From the NCBI RefSeq assembly GCF_001689125.2, contig NZ_CP015405.2:2769001-2833000 (forward strand): 64,000 bases of DNA. The letters run 5' to 3'. Shown in pieces: positions 34,452 through 43,584 of the stretch; positions within the stretch are counted from its first letter, which is position 1; every line of letters starts with the position of its first letter. This stretch comes from Blautia pseudococcoides (GTDB lineage: Bacteria; Bacillota; Clostridia; Lachnospirales; Lachnospiraceae). The notes beneath the pieces were generated by a model. It did not search any database and was not told where the DNA came from. It was given only the letters and a program-made list of their open reading frames with translations. The position numbers and the translations under genes were made by a program.

Positions 34452-34895
34452 TCAGTCTTTAAGGATCACCAGTTCATCCCCCACCTTAATCCTTCCGCCG
34501 TGAAGGACCCTGGTAAACACACCCTCTCTGGGCATAATACAGTCACCCATCTTCTGGAAGATCTCACAGCCGTGATGGCATTCCTTCCCAATCTGTGTCA
34601 GCTCCAGCACCACATCGTTACAGCGAAATCTTGTCCCAAGGGGCAGGTTCTTAAAATCAAATCCGCTGACGACCAGATTCTCTCCGAAGGCACCGTCCGC
34701 CACCTCTGCTCCCCGGTTCCTGAAATCCTCTATCTTTTCATAGCTCAGAAGGCTTACCTGGCGATGCCATTTTCCTGCGTGGGCATCTTTTTCAATGCCG
34801 AAATCCTCTATAAAATTGGCCTCCTGAATATTTTTTTTCTGTGTTCCTTTTTTTTCACTGATACAGACAGCCAGTACCTTTCCCATTTTGTTCAT
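34452..34895 (-). CDS. MOSC-domain protein (molybdenum cofactor sulfurase C-terminal type)
   Basis: 147 residues, a stand-alone MOSC domain. IEKDAHAGKWHRQVSLLS, then GAFGENLVVSGF and LELTQIGKECHHGCEIF with the conserved Cys, are hallmark segments. MOSC proteins handle sulfur, molybdopterin or pterin ligands for molybdoenzymes. It overlaps the 3' end of moaA by 4 bases, so it is translationally coupled with molybdopterin synthesis. Confidence 0.9.
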   Translation of the reverse strand: MNKMGKVLAVCISEKKGTQKKNIQEANFIEDFGIEKDAHAGKWHRQVSLLSYEKIEDFRNRGAEVADGAFGENLVVSGFDFKNLPLGTRFRCNDVVLELTQIGKECHHGCEIFQKMGDCIMPREGVFTRVLHGGRIKVGDELVILKD

Positions 34896-35872
34896 CCTCC
34901 GATCTCAGACATCTTTTTGTTCTCCAGCCCTTCCTCCTGCTTCTCTAAAAAGCGGTGGCTTCCGGGCTTCTCAAATATGGTCTTTTCCATAACGGCTCCG
35001 ATCTGCGCGTCTGAGCTTCCGTCCCTTAACAGACTGCGCATATCCGCCCCATGTGAAAACTGCAGACATGGTTTTAAAAATCCCTCTGCCGTAAGCCTGA
35101 CCCGGTTGCAGTCACCGCAGAATTTGTGGGATATGGCGCTTATGAAGCCTATTTTCCCCTTAAACCCATCCAGCTGTATATATGTACTGGGACCGTTGCC
35201 GAATCTGCCGCTTAAGGATACTGCTTTGCCGTAAGCCTCCTCCAGCAGATGCCGGACATGGTCCTCGGTCTCCTCTCCGCAGTATTGCCGTCCATACCCA
35301 ATAGGCATCATTTCAATGAAACGCACATCCACGGGTCTGTCCTTTGCCAGACCTGCAATGGGTATCCACTGGTCCTCATTTACGCCATGCAGCAGGACAC
35401 AGTTTACCTTTACACGCACATTCGGAAACTGCAGAGCCTTATCCATTGCTTCCAAAACCTTGTCAAGCCCTTTTCTCCTGGTGATCTTTTCAAACATCTC
35501 CTGAGAGAGCGCATCCAAGCTGATATTTACCGCATCTGTTCCGGCTTCCGCCAAATCCTGCATCTGGTCTCCCAGCAGGATTCCATTGGTGGTCAGGGTT
35601 ACATTATTGATTCCCGGTATGTTTTTTACCATTCTCACCAGCTCAGCCGCATTTTTTCTCACCAGAGGCTCTCCGCCGGTAATCTTCACCTTACTGATAC
35701 CCTTTCCCGCTAAAATGCGGCACAGCCTGGTAATTTCATCATAGGTCAGAATATCGCTGTGCTCCACCTGTTCGATGCCGCCCTCCGGCATGCAGTACAT
35801 GCAGCGCAGGTTGCAGCGGTCTGTAATGGAGATGCGGATATATTCGATATTCCGTCTGTACTGATCCAACAT
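34892..35872 (-). CDS. moaA: GTP 3',8-cyclase (radical SAM)
   Basis: 326 residues. The radical SAM cluster motif is CNLRCMYC, followed by KITGGEPLVRK. The second 4Fe-4S site has FCGDCNRVRLT plus the Cys in KPCLQF. The C-terminus ends in Gly-Gly, which is required for activity in MoaA. It starts molybdopterin synthesis from GTP. ATG 35872 has AGGAAG 8 bases upstream. It forms an operon with the MOSC gene; other moa genes are not in the window. Confidence 0.95.
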   Translation of the reverse strand: MLDQYRRNIEYIRISITDRCNLRCMYCMPEGGIEQVEHSDILTYDEITRLCRILAGKGISKVKITGGEPLVRKNAAELVRMVKNIPGINNVTLTTNGILLGDQMQDLAEAGTDAVNISLDALSQEMFEKITRRKGLDKVLEAMDKALQFPNVRVKVNCVLLHGVNEDQWIPIAGLAKDRPVDVRFIEMMPIGYGRQYCGEETEDHVRHLLEEAYGKAVSLSGRFGNGPSTYIQLDGFKGKIGFISAISHKFCGDCNRVRLTAEGFLKPCLQFSHGADMRSLLRDGSSDAQIGAVMEKTIFEKPGSHRFLEKQEEGLENKKMSEIGG

Positions 35873-35988
35873 AATTTTATCTTCCTGTTTTCTTGATTTA
35901 TCTACAGTATACCTCAAAATTACCGAAATTGCACCTGTTACTTTACCTAATCATGACATTTTACACAAAATACCAACAGGTCTGTCCT

Positions 35989-36528
35989 TTAATAATCTTC
36001 GCAGTTCAGTTTAAAATACCCCTGGGGGCAGCCGCATACAGGACATCTGATGGGCGCACAGTCCCCATAAGCAATATGGCCGCAGTTCATACAGATCCAT
36101 ACCATTTCACGTTCTTTGCAGAACACGCGGTTTGTCAGAATATCCTGGGTCAACTGCTCAAAACGGAAATCATGATGCCGCTCGATCTCCCCTACCTCTC
36201 TGAAAAGCCTGGCTACCCCTTTAAAGCCCTCTTCCTCTGCTTTTTTCGCAAAGCTTTCATACATTTCCGACCATTCTTTTTTCTCACAATCATGGGCTTC
36301 TTCCAGATTTCTGCTGGTCTCCGGCATTCTTCCGCCGTTTAAGACATTCTGCCATATCTCGGCGTGATGCATCTCATTAAATGATGTCTCCTCAAAGATC
36401 CCTCCGATATGCATATAGCCTTCATTTCTGGCCTGCTTCGCATAGATCCGGTATTTTCCGCAGGCCTGCAGTTCTCCTTTGTAGGCCGTTATAAGATTCT
36501 TAAAGGTTTCACTCTCTCTTAATTCCAT
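35989..36528 (-). CDS. Rubrerythrin-family protein
   Basis: 179 residues. The ferritin-like part has GELQACGKYRIYA, EMHHAEIW and EIERHHDFRF ligands, and the C-terminal rubredoxin-type domain has CMNCGHIAYG and CPVCGCPQGYF. It is more diverged than the 31.4-kb rubrerythrin. Likely peroxide detoxification. GGAGAAAAG precedes the ATG. Confidence 0.9.
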   Translation of the reverse strand: MELRESETFKNLITAYKGELQACGKYRIYAKQARNEGYMHIGGIFEETSFNEMHHAEIWQNVLNGGRMPETSRNLEEAHDCEKKEWSEMYESFAKKAEEEGFKGVARLFREVGEIERHHDFRFEQLTQDILTNRVFCKEREMVWICMNCGHIAYGDCAPIRCPVCGCPQGYFKLNCEDY

Positions 36529-36573
36529 CTTTTCTCCGAATTCCGGCTTTATAATATTCTATGTACAGCAGCC

Positions 36574-36909
36574 TCATTTCTTTCCTCTCACCAGGTCATA
36601 ACTTTCATCTATCATCCTGCAAATTTCTTCCTCCGGCACGGAACCGTCCAAAATGACAGAATTCCAGTGTTCTTTATTCAGGTGATAAGCAGGAAGTACC
36701 GATGCGTATGCTGTGCGCCAGAAATCCCGCCACTGAGGGTCTGTTTTCAGATTCACCCAGATATTTCCCTCCCGCTCAAAAATCCATGCAAATATCTTCC
36801 GGCTGCCCTTCATCCGGATAACTGTCCAGTTCCTGTCATGAAAAGGATAGTCCTCAAATACTTCCGGCATTTTCAGGCAATAGGAAACCGCTTCCTCTCT
36901 GGTTCTCAT
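36574..36909 (-). CDS. MmcQ/YjbR-family protein
   Basis: 111 residues. It contains the family pattern: an N-terminal YCLKMPEVFEDYPF, KIFAWIFER and the C-terminal MIDESYDLVRGKK. These small proteins have a CyaY-like fold and are described as DNA-binding; the physiological role is unclear. AGGAGG precedes the ATG at good distance. A 9-bp inverted repeat (CTAGAGTGT, 36931-36939 and 36960-36968) lies upstream and may be an operator. Confidence 0.85.
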   Translation of the reverse strand: MRTREEAVSYCLKMPEVFEDYPFHDRNWTVIRMKGSRKIFAWIFEREGNIWVNLKTDPQWRDFWRTAYASVLPAYHLNKEHWNSVILDGSVPEEEICRMIDESYDLVRGKK

Positions 36910-37014
36910 ATGGACCTCCTCTCTTTTCTCCTAGAGTGTGTAGGAATGAATTTTCCGATACACTCTAGTATACAGGAATCCCCGTATGCCGTCAAATTGT
37001 TCATTTTTCACCCA

Positions 37015-37043
37015 TTGACAGAATTCCATTTGTGTGTTATGCT
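37015..37043 (+). promoter_or_regulatory. Promoter of the ilvB T-box transcript
   Basis: TTGACA (37015-37020), 17 bases, TATGCT (37038-37043). Confidence 0.75.
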
Positions 37044-37059
37044 ATAAAACAATTAAAAA

Positions 37060-37356
37060 AGCATTTAGATAAATGCGGTGACGGGGAGGAGTACATACCC
37101 AGCCGGCTTTCAGAGAGAAGATGTTTGGTGTGAATCTTCAGCTAGGAAGTATGGAAGTAGCCCCTGAGCAGTGAGCCGAACAGAGACAGGATATCTCTTA
37201 GTAGACCTCAACGTCCCTTTCCCACGTTACAGGGAAAACAGTATCGATATCCTTACGATCATCTGTACTGGCAAAGCGCAGGATTTTTCCTGAAATCAGG
37301 TGGTACCACGGATGACTTATCCGCCCTGAACTGAATTCTCAGTTCAGGGCGTTTTT
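37060..37356 (+). promoter_or_regulatory. T-box riboswitch controlling ilvB-ilvN
   Basis: The T-box sequence AGGTGGTACCACGG (37298-37311) pairs with an uncharged tRNA acceptor end. Stem I carries the AGAGAG and GGTGTGAA distal elements and a GGAA-GTA-GCCCC segment, from which a valine specifier (GTA) is the best reading. The terminator is a 13-bp stem (37322-37334 with 37339-37351) and T5. It fits amino-acid control of branched-chain synthesis. The specifier call is tentative. Confidence 0.92.
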
Positions 37357-37401
37357 CATTGTATAAGGACCATCTAAGAATGTTTAAAGGAGGATTTGTC
37401 C

Positions 37402-39120
37402 ATGACAGGAAATGAATTATTCGTAAAAGCACTGCAGAAAGAAGGCATTGATTATCTCTTCGCATACCCAGGCGGTTATGCCATCGACATCTTTGATGAG
37501 CTGTACAAACAGGATTCCATCCAGGTGATACTCCCCCGCCACGAGCAGGGCTTGATCCACGCCGCGGACGGCTATGCCAGAGCTACCGGACGCACCGGTG
37601 TCTGTCTGGTAACCAGCGGCCCCGGAGCCACCAACCTGGTCACCGGTATCGCTACCGCCAACTACGACAGTGTCCCCCTGGTATGCTTCACCGGCCAGGT
37701 TCCCACAAACCTCATCGGAAATGACGCGTTCCAGGAGGTTGACATTGTGGGGATCACCCGCGGTATCTGCAAATATGCCGTGACTGTGCGCGACCGCAAA
37801 GACCTGGGACGCATCATCAAAGAAGCCTTCTATATTGCCAACTCCGGCAAGAAGGGACCTGTTCTGATCGATCTTCCAAAGGATATCATGCTGCAGGAAG
37901 GGGATGAACAGTATCCCAAGGAAGTTCACATCCGCGGCTACAAACCCAGCAGCGGCGTGCACATGGGACAGTTAAAAAAAGCCATGACTATGATGAAAGA
38001 AGCGAAAAAGCCTCTGTTTCTCATGGGTGGAGGAGTGAATATCGGAAGGGCAAATGAAACAGCACTGGCGCTTGCGGAGACTACCAGGATTCCGGTCATC
38101 ACCACCATTATGGGAAAAGGCTCCATCCCTACCGGCCACGAACTCTATGTGGGCAATGTGGGAATGCACGGCTGCTATGCCGCTAACCGTGCCATCAGTG
38201 AATGTGACCTGCTATTCTCCATCGGTACCCGTTTTAATGACCGTATCACAGGAAAGATAGATGAGTTTGCCAAGAACGCCAAGATTGTCCATGTGGACAT
38301 TGACGCGGCCTCCATCTCCAGGAACATTCAGGTAGATATCCCCATTGTGGCAGACGCTAAGGATGCCATGGAAGCCATGCTGAAACATATCAAGTGCTGC
38401 GAGCATAAAGAATGGCTGGATGAAATCGCTGACTGGAAGAATGCCCATCCTCTGGACATGGACCAGAATAAAGGCATCACACCTCAGAAGATCGTACAGT
38501 GCATCAACGAACAGTTTGAGGAGGGCATCTTTGTCACAGACGTAGGCCAGCATCAGATGTGGGTGACACAGTATCTGGAAATGGACGAAAAGAAACAGCT
38601 CCTCACCTCCGGCGGCCTGGGCACCATGGGGTACGGATTCCCCGCATCTCTGGGAGCTAAATTTGCATATCCCGGAAAGCCTGTGGTGTGCGTTTCCGGC
38701 GACGGGGGGATGCAGATGAACATCCAGGAGATGGCAACTGCCGTTGCCTACGGCCTCCCGGTCATCATCTGTATATTCAACAACAGCTATCTTGGCATGG
38801 TGCGCCAGTGGCAGCAGCTTTTCTATGATAAACGCTACTCCTCCACCTGTACACGCCGCAGAAAGACCTGCAGCGCCAACTGCAAAGGCCCCGGAAAGAA
38901 CTGCCCGGAATACACTCCCAACTTTGTGAAGCTGGCAGAGAGCTATGGCGCATACGGTATGCGTGTGGAGAAAGAGGAAGATATGGCCGGAGCCTTCCAG
39001 TTTGCAAAGGGCAACACTGACGCCCCCACCATTCTGGAATTTATCATTGACAGCGATGAACTGGTTCTGCCCATGGTACAGGGCGGAAAACCGCTGCATA
39101 ACATGATTTTGGACTGCTAG
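37402..39120 (+). CDS. ilvB: Acetolactate synthase large subunit with a four-cysteine insertion
   Basis: 572 residues, ThDP enzyme of valine/leucine/isoleucine synthesis. The N-terminal FAYPGGYAIDIFDEL has the family pattern, although the usual catalytic Glu motif is at LPRHEQG. SGPGATNLVTGIA and the ThDP motif GDGGMQMNIQEMATAV plus NNSYLGMVRQWQ follow. Unusual is an insert near residues 483-501 with Cys483, Cys490, Cys494 and Cys501 (C-x6-C-x3-C-x6-C), rich in Lys/Arg, just before PNFVKLAESYGA. It could bind a metal. AAAGGAGG lies 8 bases before ATG 37402. Under T-box control, followed by ilvN after 12 bases. Confidence 0.95.
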   Translation: MTGNELFVKALQKEGIDYLFAYPGGYAIDIFDELYKQDSIQVILPRHEQGLIHAADGYARATGRTGVCLVTSGPGATNLVTGIATANYDSVPLVCFTGQVPTNLIGNDAFQEVDIVGITRGICKYAVTVRDRKDLGRIIKEAFYIANSGKKGPVLIDLPKDIMLQEGDEQYPKEVHIRGYKPSSGVHMGQLKKAMTMMKEAKKPLFLMGGGVNIGRANETALALAETTRIPVITTIMGKGSIPTGHELYVGNVGMHGCYAANRAISECDLLFSIGTRFNDRITGKIDEFAKNAKIVHVDIDAASISRNIQVDIPIVADAKDAMEAMLKHIKCCEHKEWLDEIADWKNAHPLDMDQNKGITPQKIVQCINEQFEEGIFVTDVGQHQMWVTQYLEMDEKKQLLTSGGLGTMGYGFPASLGAKFAYPGKPVVCVSGDGGMQMNIQEMATAVAYGLPVIICIFNNSYLGMVRQWQQLFYDKRYSSTCTRRRKTCSANCKGPGKNCPEYTPNFVKLAESYGAYGMRVEKEEDMAGAFQFAKGNTDAPTILEFIIDSDELVLPMVQGGKPLHNMILDC

Positions 39121-39132
39121 GAGGAGAAGAAT

Positions 39133-39630
39133 ATGAAGAAAAGATGGATTTCCTTATATGTAGAAAATGAAGTAGGTGTGCTGGCGAAGATTGCCGGACT
39201 GTTCTCCGGAAAATCATACAACCTTACAAGCCTGACCGTTGGCACCACGGAGGACCCCACCATTTCCCGCATGACCATCAGTGTGGAGAGTGATGACTCC
39301 ACCTTTGAGCAGATTAAAAAACAATTAAACCGCTGTGTGGAGGTCATTGAGGTGATCGACTTCACCAATTCCCGCATCCACAGGAAAGAAGTTCTGTACA
39401 TTAAGATCAAGGACTGCGACGAAACGGTAAAGACAGAGGTGTTCCGCATCGCAACCATCTTCCATCTGGCTGTGGTGGACTACGGCAAGACAGAAATGCT
39501 GCTGGAGAGCCTCCAGACAGAAAAGCGGAATGATGAAATCATTTCCTACTTCTCCGGTTACTTTAAAAATATTGAGGTAGTGCGGGGAGGCAGTGTGGCG
39601 ATCAAAGGCGTGAGCATTCAGGACAAATAG
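39133..39630 (+). CDS. ilvN: Acetolactate synthase small (regulatory) subunit
   Basis: 165 residues. An N-terminal ACT domain (ISLYVENEVGVLAKIAGLFS; SYNLTSLTVG) binds the feedback effector valine, and a C-terminal ALS-associated domain follows. GGAGGAGAAG precedes the ATG. It is cotranscribed with ilvB and ends 13 bases before a strong hairpin. Confidence 0.95.
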   Translation: MKKRWISLYVENEVGVLAKIAGLFSGKSYNLTSLTVGTTEDPTISRMTISVESDDSTFEQIKKQLNRCVEVIEVIDFTNSRIHRKEVLYIKIKDCDETVKTEVFRIATIFHLAVVDYGKTEMLLESLQTEKRNDEIISYFSGYFKNIEVVRGGSVAIKGVSIQDK

Positions 39631-39643
39631 ATCAAAGATAAAA

Positions 39644-39680
39644 AGAGGCAGCTATGCTTAACCGCAGCATGGCTGCCTCT
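39644..39680. terminator. Bidirectional terminator between ilvN and the GGDEF gene
   Basis: 15-bp stem (AGAGGCAGCTATGCT with its complement, one G-U) around TAACCGC. The better T tract (TTTTATCTTT) is on the minus strand. Confidence 0.85.
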
Positions 39681-39683
39681 ACT

Positions 39684-41987
39684 CTATTGCTCATTTCCGT
39701 CCTCCGGGCATTCCCGGTCATCCCCCGCCTCTTTTTTCAAATCCGTTATATCATGGCAGGTAAGGAGCACCACCTGCTCCCCTTTCCATTTTATAAAGCA
39801 GGCATCCGCAGATGTCCAAACCTGTAGAAACGGATTGTAAACCTGCCGCACACACCTGGGATGGTCACTGTCCATATCCTTTATGGGACAGAATTCACAG
39901 GGCGTCTCCCGGTGGAAGAATGCTTTGTGACAGGTATTTCCCAGCTTTGCATCCGGTACCCACTCCCTGGTCTTACGGTTGATATAAAGCATTTTCCTTG
40001 TTTCCGGATGCACCACATACACCCAGGAACTTTGATTGTCAAGAATGGCTTCCAGGGATGCCGCATTCTGGATCGCTTTATCCTGTGCCCGGAGCTTCAG
40101 CAGGAAGGTACTCAGTATTTCCGCAATGAATACCAGCGTATTCACCTGCTCCCGGGTCCAGTAGCGGTTCACACGGCACTCATCAAATCCCACAAATCCC
40201 TTGTACTGCCCTTTGTCATAAATGGCGCACTGCAGCATGGACTTAATCCCCTGCGGCTCCAGGGTTTCCCGCTGCTGGGGTGTCAGTGCGTCAATGTCAC
40301 GGCAGTAGAACACACCACTCTCATTAAAATTGCTGTGATAACTGCCTTCCAGATCATTGGCATACAATACATGCTGAAGATTTCCTATCTCCGGTCTTAC
40401 GCCCTCGTTACACCATTCGTATGTGTTAGTACAATAATTCGGGTCTTCCTCATCCTCAAATATGTAAACACGGCTCACATCAAACTGGCGCCCCACCACC
40501 TCCAGAATGGCATTGACCGCAGTGTCCAGATTGGAGGATTTGTACAGGATCCGGAACACATACTCAAACAGGCGCAGTTCCACATTGTTCTCTGTCTCCT
40601 CGTCCGAATCTATCCGGGTATTGGCTGCGCTGCAGGGCTGTACGGGAAACGCCTCTGCCAGCTGCTTTGCGTCCGCTATGCAGTATCTCCCTTTCCCCAG
40701 CTTCTTGGCCCGGTACAATGCCTGGTCCGCCCGCTGAAAAAGCTCATTGTATGTTTTCCCGCAATCCGGAAAGATCGCTATGCCAATACTGCAGGAAAGC
40801 TCCACTTCCGTAAGTTCCTGCACTGCCATTTCCCCTATCGCCTTCATTACCTGGACTGCTTTTTGTTCCGCAAGGGCAGCATCCGGTATGTGACCGAGAA
40901 ATACCAGGAATTCATCTCCGCCTACCCGCCCCACAATATCCTCACTGCGGAATTGCTTCTGAATGGTGTGGGCAACCTCCGTAAGCAGGGCATCACCAAA
41001 AAGGTGTCCCATGGTGTCGTTCATATGCTTGAAGTTATCCAGGTCAAGTATCATCAGCGCCGCCCTCTTGCCCGGTACACCATTAGCCAGTATGGCCTGG
41101 ACAGACTCCTGGCTGGTTCCCTTATTATATAATTTTGTCAGCATGTCGCGCTGCGCGCGTTCTATTAGGTTCTGAGCCTTTTTCTTTTCCGCGTCGATAT
41201 CCAGGATAGCCCCTACTGCCCGCACTGCCCGTCCCGTTTTATCTGTCAGACCTGTAATCCGTATCCGGCACCAGACAGCCTTCTGCTTTCCGTTTACAAT
41301 ACGGATCTCCTCCTCGGCGTAATGTTCCCCCTTTTGGATGCGCGAAAGAAGCTTTGCAATAAGAGGCTGGTCCTCAGGCAGAATATAGGGTGCCTGCCAA
41401 AAAAGGCGGCTGACGTGCTGTGTAACCGGGGAACAACCGAACTTTTTCTCCCAATTGCCGGAAAATACCATAGCATCAGCCTGGATGTCCCATTCAAAAA
41501 GGATATCTGTGGTCTGGTCCATAATGATCTGATGCCGCTCCAGGGACAGGCGCAGTTTTTCTTCAAGCTCCTTACTCCGGGTCACATCTACAAGCACACA
41601 GCAGAAATACCGGTTCCCCTTGTCATCATGGAGCAGATGCCCCTTGTCCAGAACCCATATGGTACTTCCGTCCTTGCAGGTCATCCGGTATTCCAGTTCT
41701 TTATCCGGACCGAGAGCCATCTGTCTCTGCACCTCCGCTAAGGTACTCTCCCGGTCCCTTCTGTCTATCAGTTCCCAAAAACTGTTCTGAAACTTTTCTT
41801 CTACCTCCTGCTGTGTATAACCCAGCATGGAGAGAAATCCCTTATTCATCTGCAATAGAGTCAGTTTCTCATCATAGCGGCAGGAAAACATGCCGCCCGG
41901 AATATTATCACTCAATATCTGCAGGTCATTACTGCCCGCTTTCTTTGGCAGTGACATTTTATGCTCTTCATTTTTCATATTGCCCAT
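39684..41987 (-). CDS. PAS-PAS-GGDEF-GAF-PAS diguanylate cyclase
   Basis: 767 residues with no membrane segment. PAS domain 1 covers about 20-135, PAS 2 about 150-268, and GGDEF about 278-435 with the intact active site RVGGDEF (356-360) and the LDLDNFKHMNDTMGH substrate region. A GAF-like domain follows at about 470-625. The last PAS-like part (about 640-750) has the Cys-rich FHRETPCEFCPIKDM. An intact GGDEF implies c-di-GMP synthesis controlled by cytosolic signals. No I-site RxxD was confirmed. AGGAG lies 4 bases before ATG 41987. Confidence 0.9.
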   Translation of the reverse strand: MGNMKNEEHKMSLPKKAGSNDLQILSDNIPGGMFSCRYDEKLTLLQMNKGFLSMLGYTQQEVEEKFQNSFWELIDRRDRESTLAEVQRQMALGPDKELEYRMTCKDGSTIWVLDKGHLLHDDKGNRYFCCVLVDVTRSKELEEKLRLSLERHQIIMDQTTDILFEWDIQADAMVFSGNWEKKFGCSPVTQHVSRLFWQAPYILPEDQPLIAKLLSRIQKGEHYAEEEIRIVNGKQKAVWCRIRITGLTDKTGRAVRAVGAILDIDAEKKKAQNLIERAQRDMLTKLYNKGTSQESVQAILANGVPGKRAALMILDLDNFKHMNDTMGHLFGDALLTEVAHTIQKQFRSEDIVGRVGGDEFLVFLGHIPDAALAEQKAVQVMKAIGEMAVQELTEVELSCSIGIAIFPDCGKTYNELFQRADQALYRAKKLGKGRYCIADAKQLAEAFPVQPCSAANTRIDSDEETENNVELRLFEYVFRILYKSSNLDTAVNAILEVVGRQFDVSRVYIFEDEEDPNYCTNTYEWCNEGVRPEIGNLQHVLYANDLEGSYHSNFNESGVFYCRDIDALTPQQRETLEPQGIKSMLQCAIYDKGQYKGFVGFDECRVNRYWTREQVNTLVFIAEILSTFLLKLRAQDKAIQNAASLEAILDNQSSWVYVVHPETRKMLYINRKTREWVPDAKLGNTCHKAFFHRETPCEFCPIKDMDSDHPRCVRQVYNPFLQVWTSADACFIKWKGEQVVLLTCHDITDLKKEAGDDRECPEDGNEQ

Positions 41988-42114
41988 ATGGCTCCTATTT
42001 TTTGTTCCCTGGCTTTCTTTTATCCGAAATCACAGAAACTTACGATTCATTTTCTATCATTCTATCAAATACTCTGTATTTATGCAAGGAACAAAAAGAG
42101 GAAAAAGCACATAA

Positions 42115-42309
42115 TCACATCCAGCCGCAAACCCACGCCACTGGGCATACCACAACAGAAGCAAGCGCATAAACAGCGCCCAGAATAAATGCCGGTATGC
42201 CGATAAAAGTACAGAGCAGGGATATACACGGATGCCTCCTGGCAAAATGAGCCGCCGTGGCGTCAAACCTGTTTTCCGCTCTTTGCATTGACTCTCTGAT
42301 ATGTGTCAT
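42115..42309 (-). CDS. Small single-span membrane protein, 64 aa
   Basis: It starts MTHIRESMQRAENRFD, with an amphipathic N-terminal half and one strongly hydrophobic helix (about residues 32-58, LCTFIGIPAFILGAVYALAS). GGAGG lies 7 bases before ATG 42309. No family was recognised. Confidence 0.5.
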   Translation of the reverse strand: MTHIRESMQRAENRFDATAAHFARRHPCISLLCTFIGIPAFILGAVYALASVVVCPVAWVCGWM

Positions 42310-42409
42310 AACGGTCCCTCCTATGGCATCTATCCTATCACCAGCCGTATTAAAACGGTAAAAGTGATACAGAAAAGAAATAAAAATGCCATTAAAAAGG
42401 ACTTGTTGA

Positions 42410-42845
42410 TCACTCTGTATCCTTGACTGCCTTATCCAGAAAAACCACACCGTCCAAATGCTCCAGCTCGTGGCAAAAACACTTAGCCATCTCATCTTCC
42501 CCTGTCAGGATGATCTCCTCCCCATTTTCATTGACTGCCCGAATGGTAACACGCTGTGGACGGATAGTCTTTACAAAACGGTTCGGAAAGCTCAGGCATC
42601 CTTCTATGCATTCCTGAACCCTGCGGATCGATCAGCTTCAGCGTATGGTCGAGGTAAACAATGACCACCAACCTTTTCAAAATCCCCACCTGGTTTGCCG
42701 TCAGTGCTGCGCTGTTTTCCGTGTGATGCAGAGTATCCATCATATCATCCAGGATCTGCCGGATCCTGCCATCAATGTTCTCCACTTCTCTGCACTGCTT
42801 CCTCAATATAGGATTCCCGTCATACCGCAGTTCTCTTATTGCCAT
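42410..42845 (-). pseudogene. def: Peptide deformylase pseudogene
   Basis: ATG 42845 with GGAGG upstream begins MAIRELRYDGNPIL, a typical deformylase start. The first catalytic motif is degraded (SAALTANQVG instead of GVGLAANQVG). After KLIDP about ten codons are lost and the frame shifts. The remainder reads ECIEGCLSFPNRFV and CFCHELEHLDGVVFLDK in another frame, to the stop at 42410. The metal-binding motif HELEHLDG is intact but cannot be joined. Confidence 0.85.
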
Positions 42846-43079
42846 TGCTGTCCCTCCTGCTGCTTTCCGCCCTTGACTTTCTCGGGCTGACATCAAAAAA
42901 AACACCGCCTCAATAGAGCAGGCAAAAACACACGAAATATCATAGGCAAGCCAGATTGACGGTTCAAACTTTTCTGTCTCTATGGCATTAATCGCCTGCC
43001 CAGATGTCCCCACCAGGTTTCCCAACTGTTCCTGGGTCATCCCTCTTTGCTCCCTAAATTCCCTGATTCTGTTTTTCAT
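42846..43079 (-). pseudogene. Xre-family regulator, read-through by a poly-T slip into the deformylase
   Basis: MKNRIREFREQRGMTQEQLG, then AINAIETEKFEPSIWLAYD, is a small Xre-type helix-turn-helix protein common in Firmicutes. After CSIEAVF the frame meets eight T (minus strand of 42895-42902) and continues FLMSARESQ into the deformylase. Adding one T would restore FFDVSPRKSRAES, the usual tail. The HTH domain may still work. Confidence 0.75.
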
Positions 43080-43211
43080 TGCAGTTCCCTTCTGTCATGC
43101 TGACTTTACACAAAGTATACACCTCCGCATCTGTCATGTTAACCTTACAATCATCTCAGACTAAAGTGCCCGGAGAACGATTTCCTTTCTGAACAAATGC
43201 TGAAAAAACCC

Positions 43212-43239
43212 TTGCAATCCGGTAAGAATCTGTTATAAT
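43212..43239 (+). promoter_or_regulatory. Promoter of the tRNA-Tyr/tRNA-Leu unit
   Basis: TTGCAA (43212-43217), 16 bases, TATAAT (43234-43239), 41 bases before the first tRNA. Confidence 0.75.
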
Positions 43240-43280
43240 GATATCGTATTAAAGAAAACTGACATTTTCATATTTATCAT

Positions 43281-43362
43281 GGACGGTTTCCCGAGTGGCC
43301 AAAGGGGACAGACTGTAAATCTGCTGCAAATTGCTTCGGTGGTTCGAATCCACCACCGTCCA
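43281..43362 (+). tRNA. tRNA-Tyr (anticodon GTA)
   Basis: GGACGGT pairs with ACCGTCC (acceptor stem) and the discriminator is A. The anticodon loop is CTGTAAA between CAGA and TCTG. A long variable arm (class II) and GGTTCGAATCC T arm are present. CCA is not encoded. Confidence 0.96.
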
Positions 43363-43367
43363 TTCTT

Positions 43368-43391
43368 ATCGGATAGGTTCGCCTATCCGAT
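43368..43391 (+). other. UUCG hairpin between the two tRNA genes
   Basis: A 10-bp stem ATCGGATAGG/CCTATCCGAT closed by TTCG and followed by ATCTTTT. It may partly terminate transcription or guide processing between the tRNAs. Confidence 0.6.
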
Positions 43392-43398
43392 ATCTTTT

Positions 43399-43484
43399 GC
43401 CGCAGTGGCGGAACTGGCAGACGCCCGGGACTTAAAATCCCGTGGGTAGTGATACCCGTACCGGTTCGATTCCGGTCTGCGGCA
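43399..43484 (+). tRNA. tRNA-Leu (anticodon TAA)
   Basis: GCCGCAG pairs with CTGCGGC and the discriminator is A. The anticodon loop is CTTAAAA between GGGA and TCCC. Long variable arm GTGGGTAGTGATACCCGT. T arm CCGGTTCGATTCCGG. Confidence 0.96.
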
Positions 43485-43497
43485 GTAGTTGAAAGTG

Positions 43498-43533
43498 AGA
43501 GAAACGTTGATATACAGCGTTTCTCTTTTTTGT
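43498..43533 (+). terminator. Terminator of the tRNA unit
   Basis: AGAGAAACG / CGTTTCTCT stem with an 11-nt loop, then TTTTTTG. Confidence 0.85.
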
Positions 43534-43584
43534 TCAAAAACGATTTAAAAAATTCTTCTTATTGACGTTTCACAGATAGTGAAG

